From contig JAYKXP010000003.1 of the NCBI GenBank assembly GCA_037176845.1, forward strand, positions 1,116,001 to 1,180,000: a stretch of DNA of 64,000 nucleotides, given 5' to 3'. Both the position numbers and the translations under genes were made by a program. The DNA is from Paramarasmius palmivorus. Lineage: Eukaryota > Basidiomycota > Agaricomycetes > Agaricales > Marasmiaceae. Positions 46,925 through 59,100 of this stretch are shown one piece after another. The stretch's first letter is position 1. Each line of letters starts with the position of its first letter. Below the pieces are notes generated by a model that saw only the letters and a list, made by a program, of their open reading frames with translations, did not search any database and was not told where the DNA came from.

Positions 46925-47629
46925 CGTTTCTGAATGCTGCCATTGGTATGGAAGAGAGAAATATAGAGGTGGTGGTATGAAGGAAAGGTTGGATATGCTC
47001 CAAAGGACAGTTCAGGCACTATTTATTGAGGCCGGGACTTTGAGCGCGGCCGTTTCCGGTGACTCCGGCCGAAGCGTTTTATATTTCAATCGCAAACACG
47101 CCGGACCGATTGTCGAGAAAAAAAAAGGCTGCGCCCTTTTCTGGGCTCTTAGGCTAACCGTTTCAATACGATAGCCTGTGGGCTAGGGTGTCAAAATGTC
47201 AAGAATCAGGCTACAGAATACAGGAGGCTTTATTACCTCGCCGAATCTTGGTCCCTGTTGGGGAAAGGGCGCTCTAACCTTTCCAGTTCCTATCATTTCT
47301 CCCGCTTCATCGATAGTTGTCGCTGTGATATCTTGCGATATCCTCAATCCTTTTGCCCTGATCTCTTCTGATAGTTACACGAGGATCTCTCCGTCCAGCA
47401 ACCGAGCGGAATTTCTTCGCCATACATTTTCCAGGGTCTTCATTGGCCGCCCCAGATTTTTAGCAGGCGATGCGAACAAAGCCGAAGTGCCCAACAGCCT
47501 CGTCCGATATCCGAGCGGCAATCCTGGCAATCCTGTGTAACCTTGTGTGACAGCAAGGTGACAACCATGTCACACGGCTAACCCCTTAGGGTTAGGGTTA
47601 AACCGCCTCTGCTCCTCCTTCCAAGTTCT
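46925..47629. promoter_or_regulatory. Divergent promoter region of GLN1 and SF3B2 genes
   Basis: 705 bases between two divergent starts. It contains an A-run (about 47120-47129), several GC-rich stretches with CCGG/GGCC (47025-47110) and a telobox-like repeat at 47586-47600. No coding sequence recognised; a 114-codon plus-strand open frame (47196-47540) lacks protein-like composition. Confidence 0.4.
47586..47600 (+). promoter_or_regulatory. Interstitial telomere-like repeat / telobox upstream of SF3B2 gene
   Basis: TTAGGGTTAGGGTTA, 2.5 units of the TTAGGG telomere repeat, 30-45 bp upstream of the SF3B2 ATG. Its minus strand contains AACCCTAACCC-type telobox cores. Similar in kind to the element at 35245-35256. 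Confidence 0.6.
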
Positions 47630-49742
47630 ATGGTCGCTCAAGCAGAGGAATCCACGGCAAAGGTCAATGGACACACCAAGATAAAGTCCAAGAATCAGCT
47701 GCGTAGGCTCAAAAATAAACAGAAAAAGGCAGCCCAGCAAGTACGCCGTATTTACGCCTTCATTCTCTTCTATTTATTGACACAGACTTGCAGGAAACTA
47801 CTTCGGAAAACGATGCCAAGGAGGACGTGAAGACTGAACAGAATGGGTCTATTGACTCTTCGGATAATGTAGAGTACGTGTTTGAGCAGTTGGACGTCAA
47901 TGGTCCTGGCCTCGAAGCATTCTCCGACGTGTTTGCCCGCTTCCAGCTGCCCCCTGAGGAACCTTCAGTGCGTGCCAAGTTGTTTCTTTAATGAGATGGA
48001 TGTACCAATAATCTTTGTAGGAGAAGAAGCCGGATCCCTCAAAAGGCGAAGTCATCTATTCTGACGATGATATGGCATCAGAAGCCGATTCAGAGACAGA
48101 ACAGAAACCTATATCCAAGAAGAAGCAACGCAAAATGAACCGTCTTACCGTCGCAGAACTGAAGCAACTGGTCAAAAAACCCGAAGTTGTCGAATGGACT
48201 GATGTTACTGCCGCCGACCCTCGTCTTCTCCTACACCTCAAGAGCTACCGCAACACAGTCCCGATACCCATACACTGGAGCGCAAAACGTGATTATCTGC
48301 AGGGAAAGCGTGGTATCGAGAAACCACCTTTCCAATTACCCGCATATATTGCCGACACGGGAATTGCCACCATGCGAGATGCAGTCAAAGAAAAGGAAGC
48401 CAACATGTCACTCAAAGCAAAGACTAGAGAACGTGTTCAGCCGAAAATGGGCAAAATCGACATTGATTACCAGAAATTGCATGACGCGTTCTTCAAGTTC
48501 CAGACGAAACCGCCTGTGACAGGGTTTGGAGAGATGTGGGTCGTTTCGCTAGAACTACGCATGTAACGCTACTTACGGATCTTGATAGGTATTATGAGGG
48601 CAAGGAGTTTGAGACTTCATTAAAGGAAAAACGGCCAGGCGATCTCTCACCGGAACTTGTCGAAGCATTGTCGATACCTCCTCTCGCACCACCACCGTGG
48701 CTCATTAGTATGCAACGGTTTGGTCCACCGCCTAGTTACCCTACATTACGGATACCAGGCCTCAATGCTCCGATTCCTGAAGGGTAAGCTTTATCCTCAC
48801 TCCTTTTAGACCATACCATTAACTTACACCCCACAATCAGCGCACAATGGGGCTTCCATCCTGGTGGCTGGGGTAAGCCACCCCTCGACGAGTATAACCG
48901 ACCATTATACGGCGATGTGTTCGGAGTTCTACCAAAAGCGAACGATTCGGATGTAAGAGTGTTTCATCAATATTTCACCTTGTTGACCCTGACACCGGTT
49001 CAATAGATGGGCGAGCCCATCGACAAGGAATTATGGGGTGAACTAGAACCCGAAGAAGGTGCGTATTCTCGTGGAATGTTACATTTCAAGTGTTTCTCAT
49101 ACCTTGTTACAGAGGATGAATCGGACGAGAGCGAAGAGGAATCAGAAGAGGAGGAAGCCGAGCCCGCCCCGGCCGACGGTACCCAGACGCCTTCAGGGTT
49201 GGAAACTCCATCAGGAATGGCCAGTGTTGTCTCAACGATTGCGGGCGGTCTGGAGACTCCAGACTTTTTGGAGTTGAGAAAGAACTCTGCGCGAGCACCG
49301 TCCGAAGCAGCACTAGAAAGCTCAGGTCCACGGTCACTGTACCAGGTCGTCCCCGAGAAACAGACATCTGTACGTGGTCTTATGGGAAGCGAACGAGGAT
49401 ACGATGTCAGCGGCGTCGCTGGCGCGCCTATACCCGTCCTCGGTGACGAAAGAGGGACCAAGGTGAGCAGGTCGGTTTTCATGGTATGCCGAGCAAGTTT
49501 ACTCACTTAACCTGTCACAGCGCAAGAACGGTGTTGACGTGTCTATCGACGCTGAACAGCTGGAAGGCATGTCTGAGGAGGAGCTCCGTCGCAAGTATGA
49601 CGCCCATTCACGAAGCTCCGCTGGAGTACCCGGCGGCAGGGAGGACTTTTCGGACATGGTTGCCAAAGAGATGGCAAAGAAGAAGCAGAAGATGGAGAGG
49701 GATAAAGAGAGGGATAAGAAGACGAAAGAGTTCAAGTTTTAG
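47630..49742 (+). CDS. CUS1: Splicing factor 3B subunit 2 (SF3b145 / CUS1)
   Basis: Start at 47630 (MVAQAEESTAKVNGH), stop at 49742 after KKTKEFKF. After a lysine-rich N-terminus (KNQLRRLKNKQKK) comes YVFEQLDVNGPGLEAFSDVF. The DUF382 core follows with LTVAELKQLVKKPEVVEWTD, RLLLHLKSYRNTVPIPIHWS and KRDYLQGKRGIEKPPFQLP. Then the PSP region: PELVEALSIPPLAPPPWLIS, YPTLRIPGLNAPIPEG, WGFHPGGWGKPPLDEYNRPL, YGDVFG. The C-terminal part is acidic (DESDESEEESEEEEAE) with SLYQVVPEKQTSVRGLMGSE, and ends in a charged Lys/Glu helix. SF3b145 is a U2 snRNP subunit that contacts SF3B4 and helps hold the branch-site region. About seven introns. Length (about 590 residues) lies between yeast Cus1 and human SF3B2. 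Confidence 0.95.
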
Positions 49743-49997
49743 TCCTCTTGCTCGCTCTCCGCCTTGTTGTATGATAGTTCTGGTCAACATAGTCTATACA
49801 GAGTTTATCCGTTTCCCGATACTGTGTACAGGTTTGATAGCTGGGACTAAGCTGAGACACCAAGGCGCTGAATTGAATCAAAAATTTCCCGGGCGCTACA
49901 CGGGTGTCACAAGGATTGTGATGCGAACAAAGTTGCGCCAGGCGCAGGCACCGCACTAGTCCAGCTTTTCTTCCTTCCCTTGTATCACTACGGGGCC

Positions 49998-52900
49998 ATG
50001 TCCCAGGTCAAACTGTGCGTTCCTCGAAATCCCTAGCTTTGAGAATGGCTATCTAATTTGACTCTCACAGCACGTTACGGCCTCCTCCAAATGTTGACTT
50101 TGTCGTTGGTGAGCTTGCTGGAACCCTTTCCCCAAGTTCGCGTTCCAACATTTTATTTCAGGTTATCCCGGTGTACCCCCTGGCAATGAAAGACCACAGG
50201 CATCAGTGAAGGGTGTATGTTTTAATGTATTCTCGATAAACAAAAGTTCTTGCTCACGACATAATAGGCCATCGAAATCAGAACAGGACCTCAAGGCGTC
50301 AAGGCCAAGTGGGTGCGCGTGGAGCTGCGCAAGGTCGAAACACTACCTGGTGGTGGTCTTTCAGGCACATTTTACGATTTCGTGGGCCCTAGCCCAGTCA
50401 CACTATGGACAGCAAGTGATGAATATGGCTTGTTACGTTCGGTGCGTCACTTTGGGCATTTGGACTCGTTATCTTACTGAGAATTCGGAACATGCAGCAA
50501 GACTTTCCATTCCAAATTCGTATCCCTGAATCAGTACCACCGAGCTTAGCATTGGAGGAGAAAGGTGTGTAGACTGCCAGGATATCGCTCACACGTCGAT
50601 ACACTAATTACGGTACATCAGCTGGAATCAAATACGAGCTTTTAGCAAGTGTTTGTACGAAGGGAAAACGGTGCGTAATAGTGATCGTCTGAACCAGAAG
50701 GTGACTCAAATCCAAAGTTTTTACTTCTAGAGGATTCCTACGCCGGAGGAAATCCAATGTCACATCTACGCAAGCATCAATCATTATTGACAAACACGAG
50801 CTTCATTCTACATGGCCTGTCTACTGTCAACCCGAGGCTCGACAGGTCAACCATGAGGGCGTCACCTTAACTGTTGAACGCAATAATACCTGCTACGGAC
50901 CGGGCGACAAGATAGCCGTCGTGGCAATCCTGAGATCCGACAGTACTCGTACTCTACTCCTTCGAGGCTTTGAGCTCACCCTCAAGGAATCGACCATATT
51001 CCGTGCTGGACCTTATACTGCCGGAAAGAAGAGTGCACCCCAAGTAATACCCAAAACTGTCGATGAGTTCAAAGTACCCGTCAACTTCAATCTACACGGT
51101 GGAATGTCACAAAGGGCGGAACTTTCATGTACAGTGCCACCCGACCATACGACCACCAGCCTCAGCACGGCCCGACATATCGATATCACATACATGCTTA
51201 GTGTCAAAGCCTTATTGGACACTGGCCCTCTCATTATGGAGCTCCCCATCGTCATCTCCAATTGGCAGAGGTAAGTGATCCGCGTCGTTCATCTTGGATT
51301 CAGTTGAACTGATGAAACGTGCAGAAACGTTTCTCGTGAAGCCGTCAGGTGTGATGAAAATTGCTGGCTAGTGATGATCAGATGCTAACAGTGATTATTT
51401 TTAGGCGCATTGGACCCGTCCAGAGTTTGTCGCTGCTTCCTTCGGGATCCAATCCGCCACAGGCCGTCACCTCACGCATCGAGCCTGCGCCAGAAAGACC
51501 ACGACCTTCCGAGGCACAGACATTCGGCGGGGTGGGAGCGGCGTCATCCAACCGCCCGAGCACCGCGAACACGTACAACGGAGCTAGTGACGTCGGCAAG
51601 CCAGATGAGTTTGGTTATCCTAACTACAACAAACCAACGCCGCCCAAACCGAACGAAACCTCGATAAATGGTAGAAATCCCTCTTACACCCCAGGGCGCA
51701 CACCAAGCGCGTCCGCAACAGGGACGAATACTTCCAGCAATCGATTTACAGTCACAAACGCTGCTAATGGCGAAATATCGCCAGATCAAGATTCGCGACG
51801 TACGACAGCACCTACATCGGCCACTTCTTCTCATTCAAAGTGGCCCACTGCTGAAGAAGAGAAAACGAAGCTGTATCATCGCGCTAAGGAACGAGTCGAA
51901 AAAGTGCAAGGCTTGGGTAGTATTCCAGTAAGCAAAACAGTCTGTTTCCTTTTATAGTCACTCATCTATCATTCCAGTCGTCAGAAAATGTTCAGCAGCC
52001 AGCGACTTCGCCAGACACAACAACGTCACCCAACTCTCGCAGTCGGAATGGTCCGTGGCCTACAGCCGAAGAAGAAAAGATCAAGCTATGGACCCAGGCT
52101 CAGGAAGCGGTCAACCGTGTCCAAGGAGAAACACTCACGCCCCCTGCAACTCAAAGCAGACCTCCAGCACAGGCGAATAGGTCTACTGCTTCCGGTGGCC
52201 CTCAGTCTTCGACCAAACGCTCGTACCCCTCCGCAGAACAGGAGAAGGAGGCATTACGGCGATACAATGAGGCCAAGGAAGCTGTTGATCGCACGCAGAA
52301 TGCTGCTATATACCAAGCTGAAGGTTCCTCCTCTACACCTGCACCCCCCACACAGTCATTCAGTCCTCCTCCTGTCAACGATCTTCCACCACCATTTGAA
52401 GCATCTACTGGCCCCATCGATGCTAGAACGCAACTGGCGGAGAAAGAACGCTTGCGCCGCCACTATGAAGCCCAAGATGCTGCCGTAAACCAACCATCTC
52501 CACCGATTGATGCGCCGGCATATTCTTCTCCACCTCCCTTCCCAGGTGGAAGTGCCAGCATCCAGACTGCTATTCAAGAGAAGGAAATCATGCGAAAGAA
52601 ATACGCAATGCAGGATGCCCAAGCAGCCCAGCTCCAACCCAAAACTCCACCTCGGACTGTATCTCCAGTTCAGCAGCCTCTTTCTTCCTCTAGACCCGCA
52701 CCCGCACCCCCAAGCGCGGGTGGCTCTCGACCGCTCACTGCTGCAGAGGAAAAGGCGCTACTGAAAGCCAGATTTGACTCTGAAAACTCCAGATCTTCGT
52801 CACCACCTCAACCACGCACGAATGGTGTGCATCATCCTTCACCTTCACCATCACCACCTTTCCCAGTACGGACTACGTCTCCGCCTCCTTCGGTGGCACC

Positions 52901-53106
52901 TCCGCCACTGATGCCTCGGCCACCAGCGGACTACATAAGAGAAACCCAGGAAGAAGATGCTAGGGTTTCCAGATATGTGATGAATGGGGCGATTCCGGAC
53001 GATGCACCCCCAATGCCTAGTCCACCACTTGTAAGCAGTGTATCTGATTAGACACCGAACACTGACCATCATGTTTCAGAAGCCAATGTCTCCTGGGAGA
53101 TCATAG
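49998..53106 (+). CDS. Arrestin-like protein with repeat-bearing proline-rich tail
   Basis: Start at 49998 (MSQVKLTLRPPPNVDFVVGY), stop at 53106; the last exon is only KPMSPGRS. The N-terminal 400 residues show an arrestin N/C beta-sandwich reading: GAIEIRTGPQGVKAKWVRVE, SQDFPFQIRIPESVPPSLAL, GIKYELLASV, then GVTLTVERNNTCYGPGDKIA, LRGFELTLKES, RHIDITYMLSVKALL and MELPIVISNWQR. The tail of about 530 residues is disordered and rich in Pro and Ser. It carries six degenerate repeats starting WPTAEEEK. Fungal arrestin-related adaptors link membrane proteins to Rsp5-type ubiquitin ligases through PPxY motifs; I saw no exact PPxY here. A role in receptor or transporter endocytosis is inference. About nine introns, mostly in the 5' part. 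Confidence 0.8.
51841..52788 (+). repeat. Six degenerate ~24-residue coding repeats in arrestin-like tail
   Basis: Units at 51841-51912, 52056-52127, 52224-52301, 52431-52493, 52563-52637 and 52734-52788. The first two begin WPTAEEEK and end VEKVQG or VNRVQG; the third begins YPSAEQEK and ends VDRTQN. Units 4-6 keep only the (A)EKE(x)LRR-Y-A-Q core (LAEKERLRRHYEAQD, QEKEIMRKKYAMQD, AAEEKALLKARFD). They alternate with proline-rich spacers. Confidence 0.75.
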
Positions 53107-53518
53107 GCTTACAGCAGCTTCTAACACCGACTGATCGATACCTTTGGGAGCTGTATTGTCGATATCTGCTAGTAGCCTATGCTACTTTCTTCTATTTATT
53201 ATTTATTCACCAATACCATCAACGCTCATTTAGTCTTTATTCTAAGTACCTCTGTTGTGGATGGTCGTACTTAGCACGACTGTACATGTTGTAGTACCAT
53301 CCCTTTACACTCCTTTACCGAGATCGTGAATATTTCGTTTAACTACTAAAACCCAAAAGTTAATAAACATGGAGGATGAGCATCTTCTAATCATACACGG
53401 TTAGCGAAAGTTTACTGGTACTAATTACAAGTATGTTGCAACTAAATACGTGCATTCAATACGTTAAGCCGAGAATAAAAACTACAGAGTCCACAAAATG
53501 GTAAAATACAACAGACAT
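53107..53518. terminator. Convergent 3' region of arrestin-like and HSF genes
   Basis: 412 bases between two convergent genes, AT-rich with TATTTATTATTTATT-type runs near 53195. It should contain both polyadenylation regions. No gene seen. Confidence 0.35.
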
Positions 53519-55572
53519 TCATTTTTTCTGCTTCTTGCCCCTGGGGTTTGGGGGCAAGTACAACTTCATAGCCACATCAGTCGGTCCACTCTGCGATTTA
53601 CGCTTCCGTCCTTTCGCTACTGCTGCAGGCGGCGGGAGTACAGGGTTGGTTTCCGGCGAATCAGCGTTGGATGAGCTGTCGGCCGGTGAAGGTGGGATAG
53701 TGGCTGCTGGGACACTAAAATCGAAAGTGTTGTTGGACGTCGTGGAGGTATCAGTAGCGGGACCATCGTTCATGTTATAGAGGTACGTGTTGAAGAAGTC
53801 ATCGGATCCGGGCGGTTGTGCAGGGTCACCTGTGGGAGGTAGGTTGCTTGGATCGAGCATCATGGAGGGGTCTAAGCCTGGGGCATCACCACCATTGTCT
53901 ACGCCACCAAGGAGCGACGGGTCCAGACCCAACGTCTCGATTAACGAATCGATGTTGCTGTGTACAGAGTTGACGTCCTTCTCGATGTCCTCTGCTGCTC
54001 TCCAATTCTGGTCCAAGTAGGGATTGTTATCAAACGAAATGAGACCTTCGGGCGGCTTTACGCTGTTCGACGGTGGTGCGAATGAACTGAAATCGAAATT
54101 CTTGTTGTAGGGGGCGAGTTGTGAAGTTGATGCGGGGGGAGTAACTTGAGAATTGTCGGGCTGAAAGCCGCTCAAGTCTATCCCGGTGTCTGGAACGCCG
54201 GATTGTGTAGCTAGCGAAGCAAACAGCTGCTGAAGCTCTGAAGATGAGAGTTGGCTCAGCGCGTTCTGGAACTTCACATCGAACGACGGAGAGTGCGAAG
54301 GGGCCCGTGAGTTTGAGGTCCCGTTGATGCTTTCCTGTGTGATGTCGGCAGCCGGATATCTCGGTTGTGTGGAGATTATGGAACTGTTCGCGTTGGACGA
54401 CTTTCTCGAGGAAGTAGAGCCGGTTGGTGACGGTGGTGCTTCGACTCGAGGGCTGCGAATTTCAATGCTGGAAGGGAAGGATGACAGATCCCTAAGGATG
54501 GGTGTGCCGGCCTCTGAGCCACCTACCGTGGTGGTGGGTGTTTCGACCGTGAAAGGGCCTGTGTGGCATGTCAGCTTGAAATTATATACATAAATGGAGG
54601 AGATATTTACGAGGTGAGACTTCTCTCGATCGTGATTCGATCGGACTCATGTTTTCTTCGTCTTGAACTTCTGTAATTTCTACTTTTCCGTTTCCTGAGC
54701 CTCGTTTCCGGTCCTCAATCATCAGACGAGGACCTGGTACGACCGAGTGGGATGGCGAGCCGGCGTCTTTCTCGCCTCTGGGCGAAGCGCTGACATGCTG
54801 ACCAAAAACGCCGGCGAGAAACTTGATGATACGGTTGATTGTATCCTGCTGTCTCTGGTGCCGCTGCCTCGCTTCCATCGATTCCTGCCATAGTAGCTGA
54901 TTGGATCGCTTGAGCTCACTCAGCTCTTGTGAAATGCTGTTCTGATGTCGGCGAATGGCTGCGATGCCATTGACTATGGAATGCCAATCAAGTTGTTGGC
55001 CAGCGGCGTTTTGTGTGGAGTTATTGGCAGGAGCGCCAACAGGAAAATCAACAGTTCCCTGGTCAGCTTTGTTTCCACCCGGCTGTTTCTTCCTCTCGAT
55101 GAAGATGAGACGATCCTCCTGCCCTCTATGAAAGTCGGGATGTGCAAACTGGGAATGCTCTGCATCCGAATCACTTCTTAATACTCCTTGCTGCAGATGT
55201 GGGATTTTGTGGAAACCGTACATGTTGAGCTGGCGCACAAACGAGGCGAATTTGTTGTGCTTGAACCAATTTCCTAAATGTTCCTTTGCGAGTCGTTCAT
55301 GATCGTGGACTGTACGGAAAAGATCAGGAAAGGTTTAAAGATGAATTGATGTCCACGCACCAAAGAACGAGTCACCATTGTCTGACCAGCAGATTACATC
55401 GTTTGTCGAAGGGTCGCTGACGATTCTAAAGAGAGTATTGGTGTCATAGAGAGAGGTAATCAGAGATGAAGACGCACTTGTATAGCTTCTGGAGAAACAT
55501 GGGAACCTTGGGACTGATTGCTGAAGCATTTCCGTAGTTATTTGCCAGTGCAACCTGGCGGCTTGGTGGCAT
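53519..55572 (-). CDS. HSF1: Heat shock transcription factor
   Basis: Start at 55572 (MPPSRQVALANNYGNASA), stop at 53519 (end PNPRGKKQKK). The HSF DNA-binding domain spans four exons: VPMFLQKLY, IVSDPSTNDVICWSDNGDSF, HERLAKEHLGNWFKHNKFAS and FVRQLNMYGFHKIPH, all strongly conserved. A coiled coil follows (GIAAIRRHQNSISQELSELK and NQLLWQESMEARQRHQRQQD, heptad hydrophobics), the trimerisation region. Then INRIIKFLAGVFGQ and a long acidic, Ser/Pro/Asp-rich activation region (DSLIETLGLDPSLLGG, DFFNTYLYNMNDG). A basic end (KGRKRKSQSG, RGKKQKK) may be a nuclear signal. HSF trimers bind nGAAn arrays and activate chaperone genes. A three-unit HSE lies 250 bp upstream. Confidence 0.95.
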
Positions 55573-56148
55573 GATGGTGATGGAGGTGAAGAACAAGTTG
55601 AGGAAAGAGGAAAGATTGGTATGTTACGCCTCTAAGCGAGCGTGGGAATCACACATGACGTCTATTCGCAGAGCCCAGACCTTCCGACACGTACTTTTTC
55701 AGCGAGCTTGATTTTCAAATCCTTTGCAACTCATCTTATTGATGTCAGAAATGTTGTCATGTATGAGCATCAAAGATTACATTGCCAGCTATCGCTTAGA
55801 CTAGGCTCTAACCGGGGTGAACGTTCTTGAACCGTGAAATTCGCGGCAAGCTAAGTATCCTGGCCGATTCTCCCTTTATCTGTGGCGTCAGATCGTCCAG
55901 CGTGACAGTCCGGACTATAGATATAGCTTCAGGATTACTACTAGGATTCATGATACATTCACCGTTCTGCTAGATATACAACATGGGCCTACAGAACAAA
56001 AACAAGGACTAGATATACAAAAGTAGTACTCGAGTTGTCACCAATTTCCAAGTCACATAAGTACAATCCGTCCCGAAATTCACATGGTGTCCAAAGGGGT
56101 ATCATAACAGACCAGGATATATGCCGCCGGGTGCCTGCTGAGTACTGA
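55573..56148. other. HSF promoter region / RdRP 3' region
   Basis: 576 bases between two minus-strand genes. Carries the heat shock element at 55819-55831. No gene seen. Confidence 0.4.
55819..55831 (-). promoter_or_regulatory. Three-unit heat shock element upstream of HSF gene
   Basis: GAACGTTCTTGAA on the plus strand: GAA-nn-TTC-nn-GAA, three perfectly alternating HSF pentamers. It lies about 250 bp upstream of the HSF start codon, which suggests autoregulation. The spacing and all nine fixed bases are perfect. Confidence 0.65.
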
Positions 56149-59100
56149 TCATCGCCGTGTGCCCTTCAGGAAAAACCTTTCGTAAAACCCGGCTGCTACA
56201 GTTTTCGATCTTCCAACAGCCGCTGCTTTGATCGCGCACAATTCCCCCATACTCACATCCCACGGGAATCGCGTGAAGCCGGGTTCACGGTGCCTGTTCT
56301 TTTCGTAGTCGTGAAGATAAGCATATGACGCGCGTAGGCGACGAAGCACATCTTCCGATAACAGTACGTCCTTGGAAGAAGGATAGGACGCAAACTCCTT
56401 CGACATGTCTCGAAGCTGGTTTTGTCGGACTTCGATGGGAAGATCCGTAAAGGTGGAAGCCCCACCCGTCCCCTTCGGTTTGTTGTGCTTTTTTACTTGC
56501 GTTCGATGCTTTTCGTACATTCGCTCGACATGTTTCCGTATCTCATCGAGAGCCCGCACATCCAGGTCGCTTCCTCTTTCTTGTCTCAATCTCGCGAGCT
56601 CTTCTGCTTCTCTCCATGGTGCGACCAGGTCTTCGTCCAAGATGTGTTTCTTGTATTTGACCTTTGTTTGCTTGAATTTCGCCACAAGGCGTTTGGCCTC
56701 CTTTTCGGAATACCTAACTAAGTTATCCATAATAAATGGAGGAAGATGTGAAGGACGAGTAATTTTACGCCCAGAGTCCTCTGAGACAAATGCCGATTTC
56801 TTGGTGTCCTTGGGTTTCCAATGCATGACGCCGTGATTGTACTTCCGGATGTCATTCTTCAAAGTCTCGTCGTTCACTACCAGCCCTGTCTTGGCGCCAT
56901 CGAGAGATAGACAAAACCTGCCGACAGGTGGTCAGCAAGAAATCATCGCTGCATAGAGAGTAATATCCACATATGATTCAACCTGATGGTCTCCGGATCT
57001 CTGTAACCCATCGTGTACGTTGCGAAGTCGTGCATGTTAGAGTATTGCCCAACACAGGAAACATTCCTGAGACCTCCCAAGAGATAGTCCTGTAATGCAC
57101 GAACAAGAGCGAGAGGGTTTTCTTCGGTGGGCTTAGATGTGGCCAAAATTTCATGAAGCTTCGTAGTTGCTTTCGAGAAATGCTCGGCCTCTATATCTTT
57201 TCGTGGATCGGCGTATTTGATGTCCGCGTTCACGAAACGGCCCACAAGTGAGGGATCATAGATTAACAATCCTTTGTCACCGTCGTAGTCCCCTAGTACA
57301 AGCGGTTAGCACAATATCAAGGAAGGGGTTTAAGGACTCACCTCCCCCAAGCAAATCTGCCGCACGACGAGAACCTTTCGTCGAGAAAAAGATGATGCCA
57401 GTTTGATCTCGAAGCTGAGGACAATCTACAGCCACCCACTATCCGTGTCATCAGTGGTGATCCTGTTTGTTTGTTTGTTTTGAAAGCGGAACTAACCTTC
57501 TGGACATCGGTGGGCAATTTACAGGGGTGCCTAGTAAGCAGGACAGGTCCGAGAACTGTGTCCGTCAACAAGCCATCAGGCGTCAACAGGTCCCGGCGTG
57601 CACTTTTGTAGAATATCTGCCCTTCTTCGAGAACACCGAACGGATCTGGCATCGGAAGGTAAGCTTCAGCGTGAATAAACTATTGTCGGGTCACCTACCC
57701 GGTTGGATGAAGGTCATACATGACATCGGCACCTCTATCCGATATTTGGTGCCGTGGTTTAGGATACTTGTCTCGATGATTTTCGACAACTTTTCCAGCA
57801 GAATAGGACAGGAATCAGGAGTGAAGCCAGCATCCAACAAACGCATAACGGTTTCCTCGAGGGATGACGGCTGTTGGGAGATTTCATCGCACCACCATGC
57901 GACCGAGCTTTCCTCGTCGTTCTCATCGAGTAGACCATCCTCATCTTCCACATCCTGTGCATCACGTTCAGAATACCCCTTGACGCGGGCTAGTCCTGCA
58001 TGAGCTCTAGCAGCTCGAGCAGCTCTCACGCCCCCAACACGCATAGTCGTAACCCAGAGGTCATACATGGCGTCTTCACCTTCCCATGTCGTGAGTGAGC
58101 TATACAGACGGTCGAATCCGGCGTCGAGAAGTTTCTTGAATTCCTTGCCTGGAACGCCGTTCTCCGCCATATTTATGATGGTCTCTGCACCAAGGACACA
58201 GTTGCTTCTTGAATGGCACGAACGAAGGACGTCGATAATGAGGCGGCAGTCATCGTCACCAATATTGGAGTATTTAATTTTGCTTTGCGAAGGCCGTAGC
58301 CAAGCTTGAGGCGTGTCGCTTCTATCAGTAGGATGCTGTAGCAGCATCCCCTATGTGAATGTGAGAACAGTTGTATGACTTCGGGCAGAAGATCCCACCT
58401 TTGCACCGCCGAGACGACACTGTATGGCAGTAGGCCATTCGTCCCAGTCTATATCCAAGTCAGACAAGGTAAAAATATTCTAGGTTCGTGAAAAACTCAC
58501 TGAATTTGCTTTGTAGAAGGCGCAATGCGCTGCTGTTTATGAACCCACTTCCATCCGTCATGTCTTCCCCTTTTGCAGAGACTAGCGACGCATACAACTT
58601 AGTTAGCGTTCCTAGTAGCAACGACTTGACACTTAGAATACTTACTGATGTCCTCGATCTCGTGGATATTTTTCGCTTCCAGCTTAAGGCCTGGGGCGGA
58701 AGTTGACAGTCCTAATGCGAAACGTGATGCCCATTTCGCGGCAGTCTAATGGCCATTGAGCGTTTTTCATTGAGGTCTCAATTGAAGTTCGCACTTGTTT
58801 AGAGTTAATCTCCAGTGGATTGTGAAAGTCCAGGAACTCTGAGATACTGAGTCCTCCTGGGACAAATTTTGTCCCTGATATGGTCTCGCCGTCCGGAATT
58901 TCATTTGTTCGAAAGAAGAAGACCGTCTTTTCCTTCTCATAAAACGCCCTGTACACACCACCGCAGATGACGAATGGTCGAAGTAGGAATTGAATCAAGT
59001 GCTGAGTATGTTTCGATTTCTTTGGGAGCTTCATGCGCACAAAAAAGAGCGAGCCGAATCGTCCTGGAGTGTGCCTGTCAGCAAGAAGAACTAAACATGC

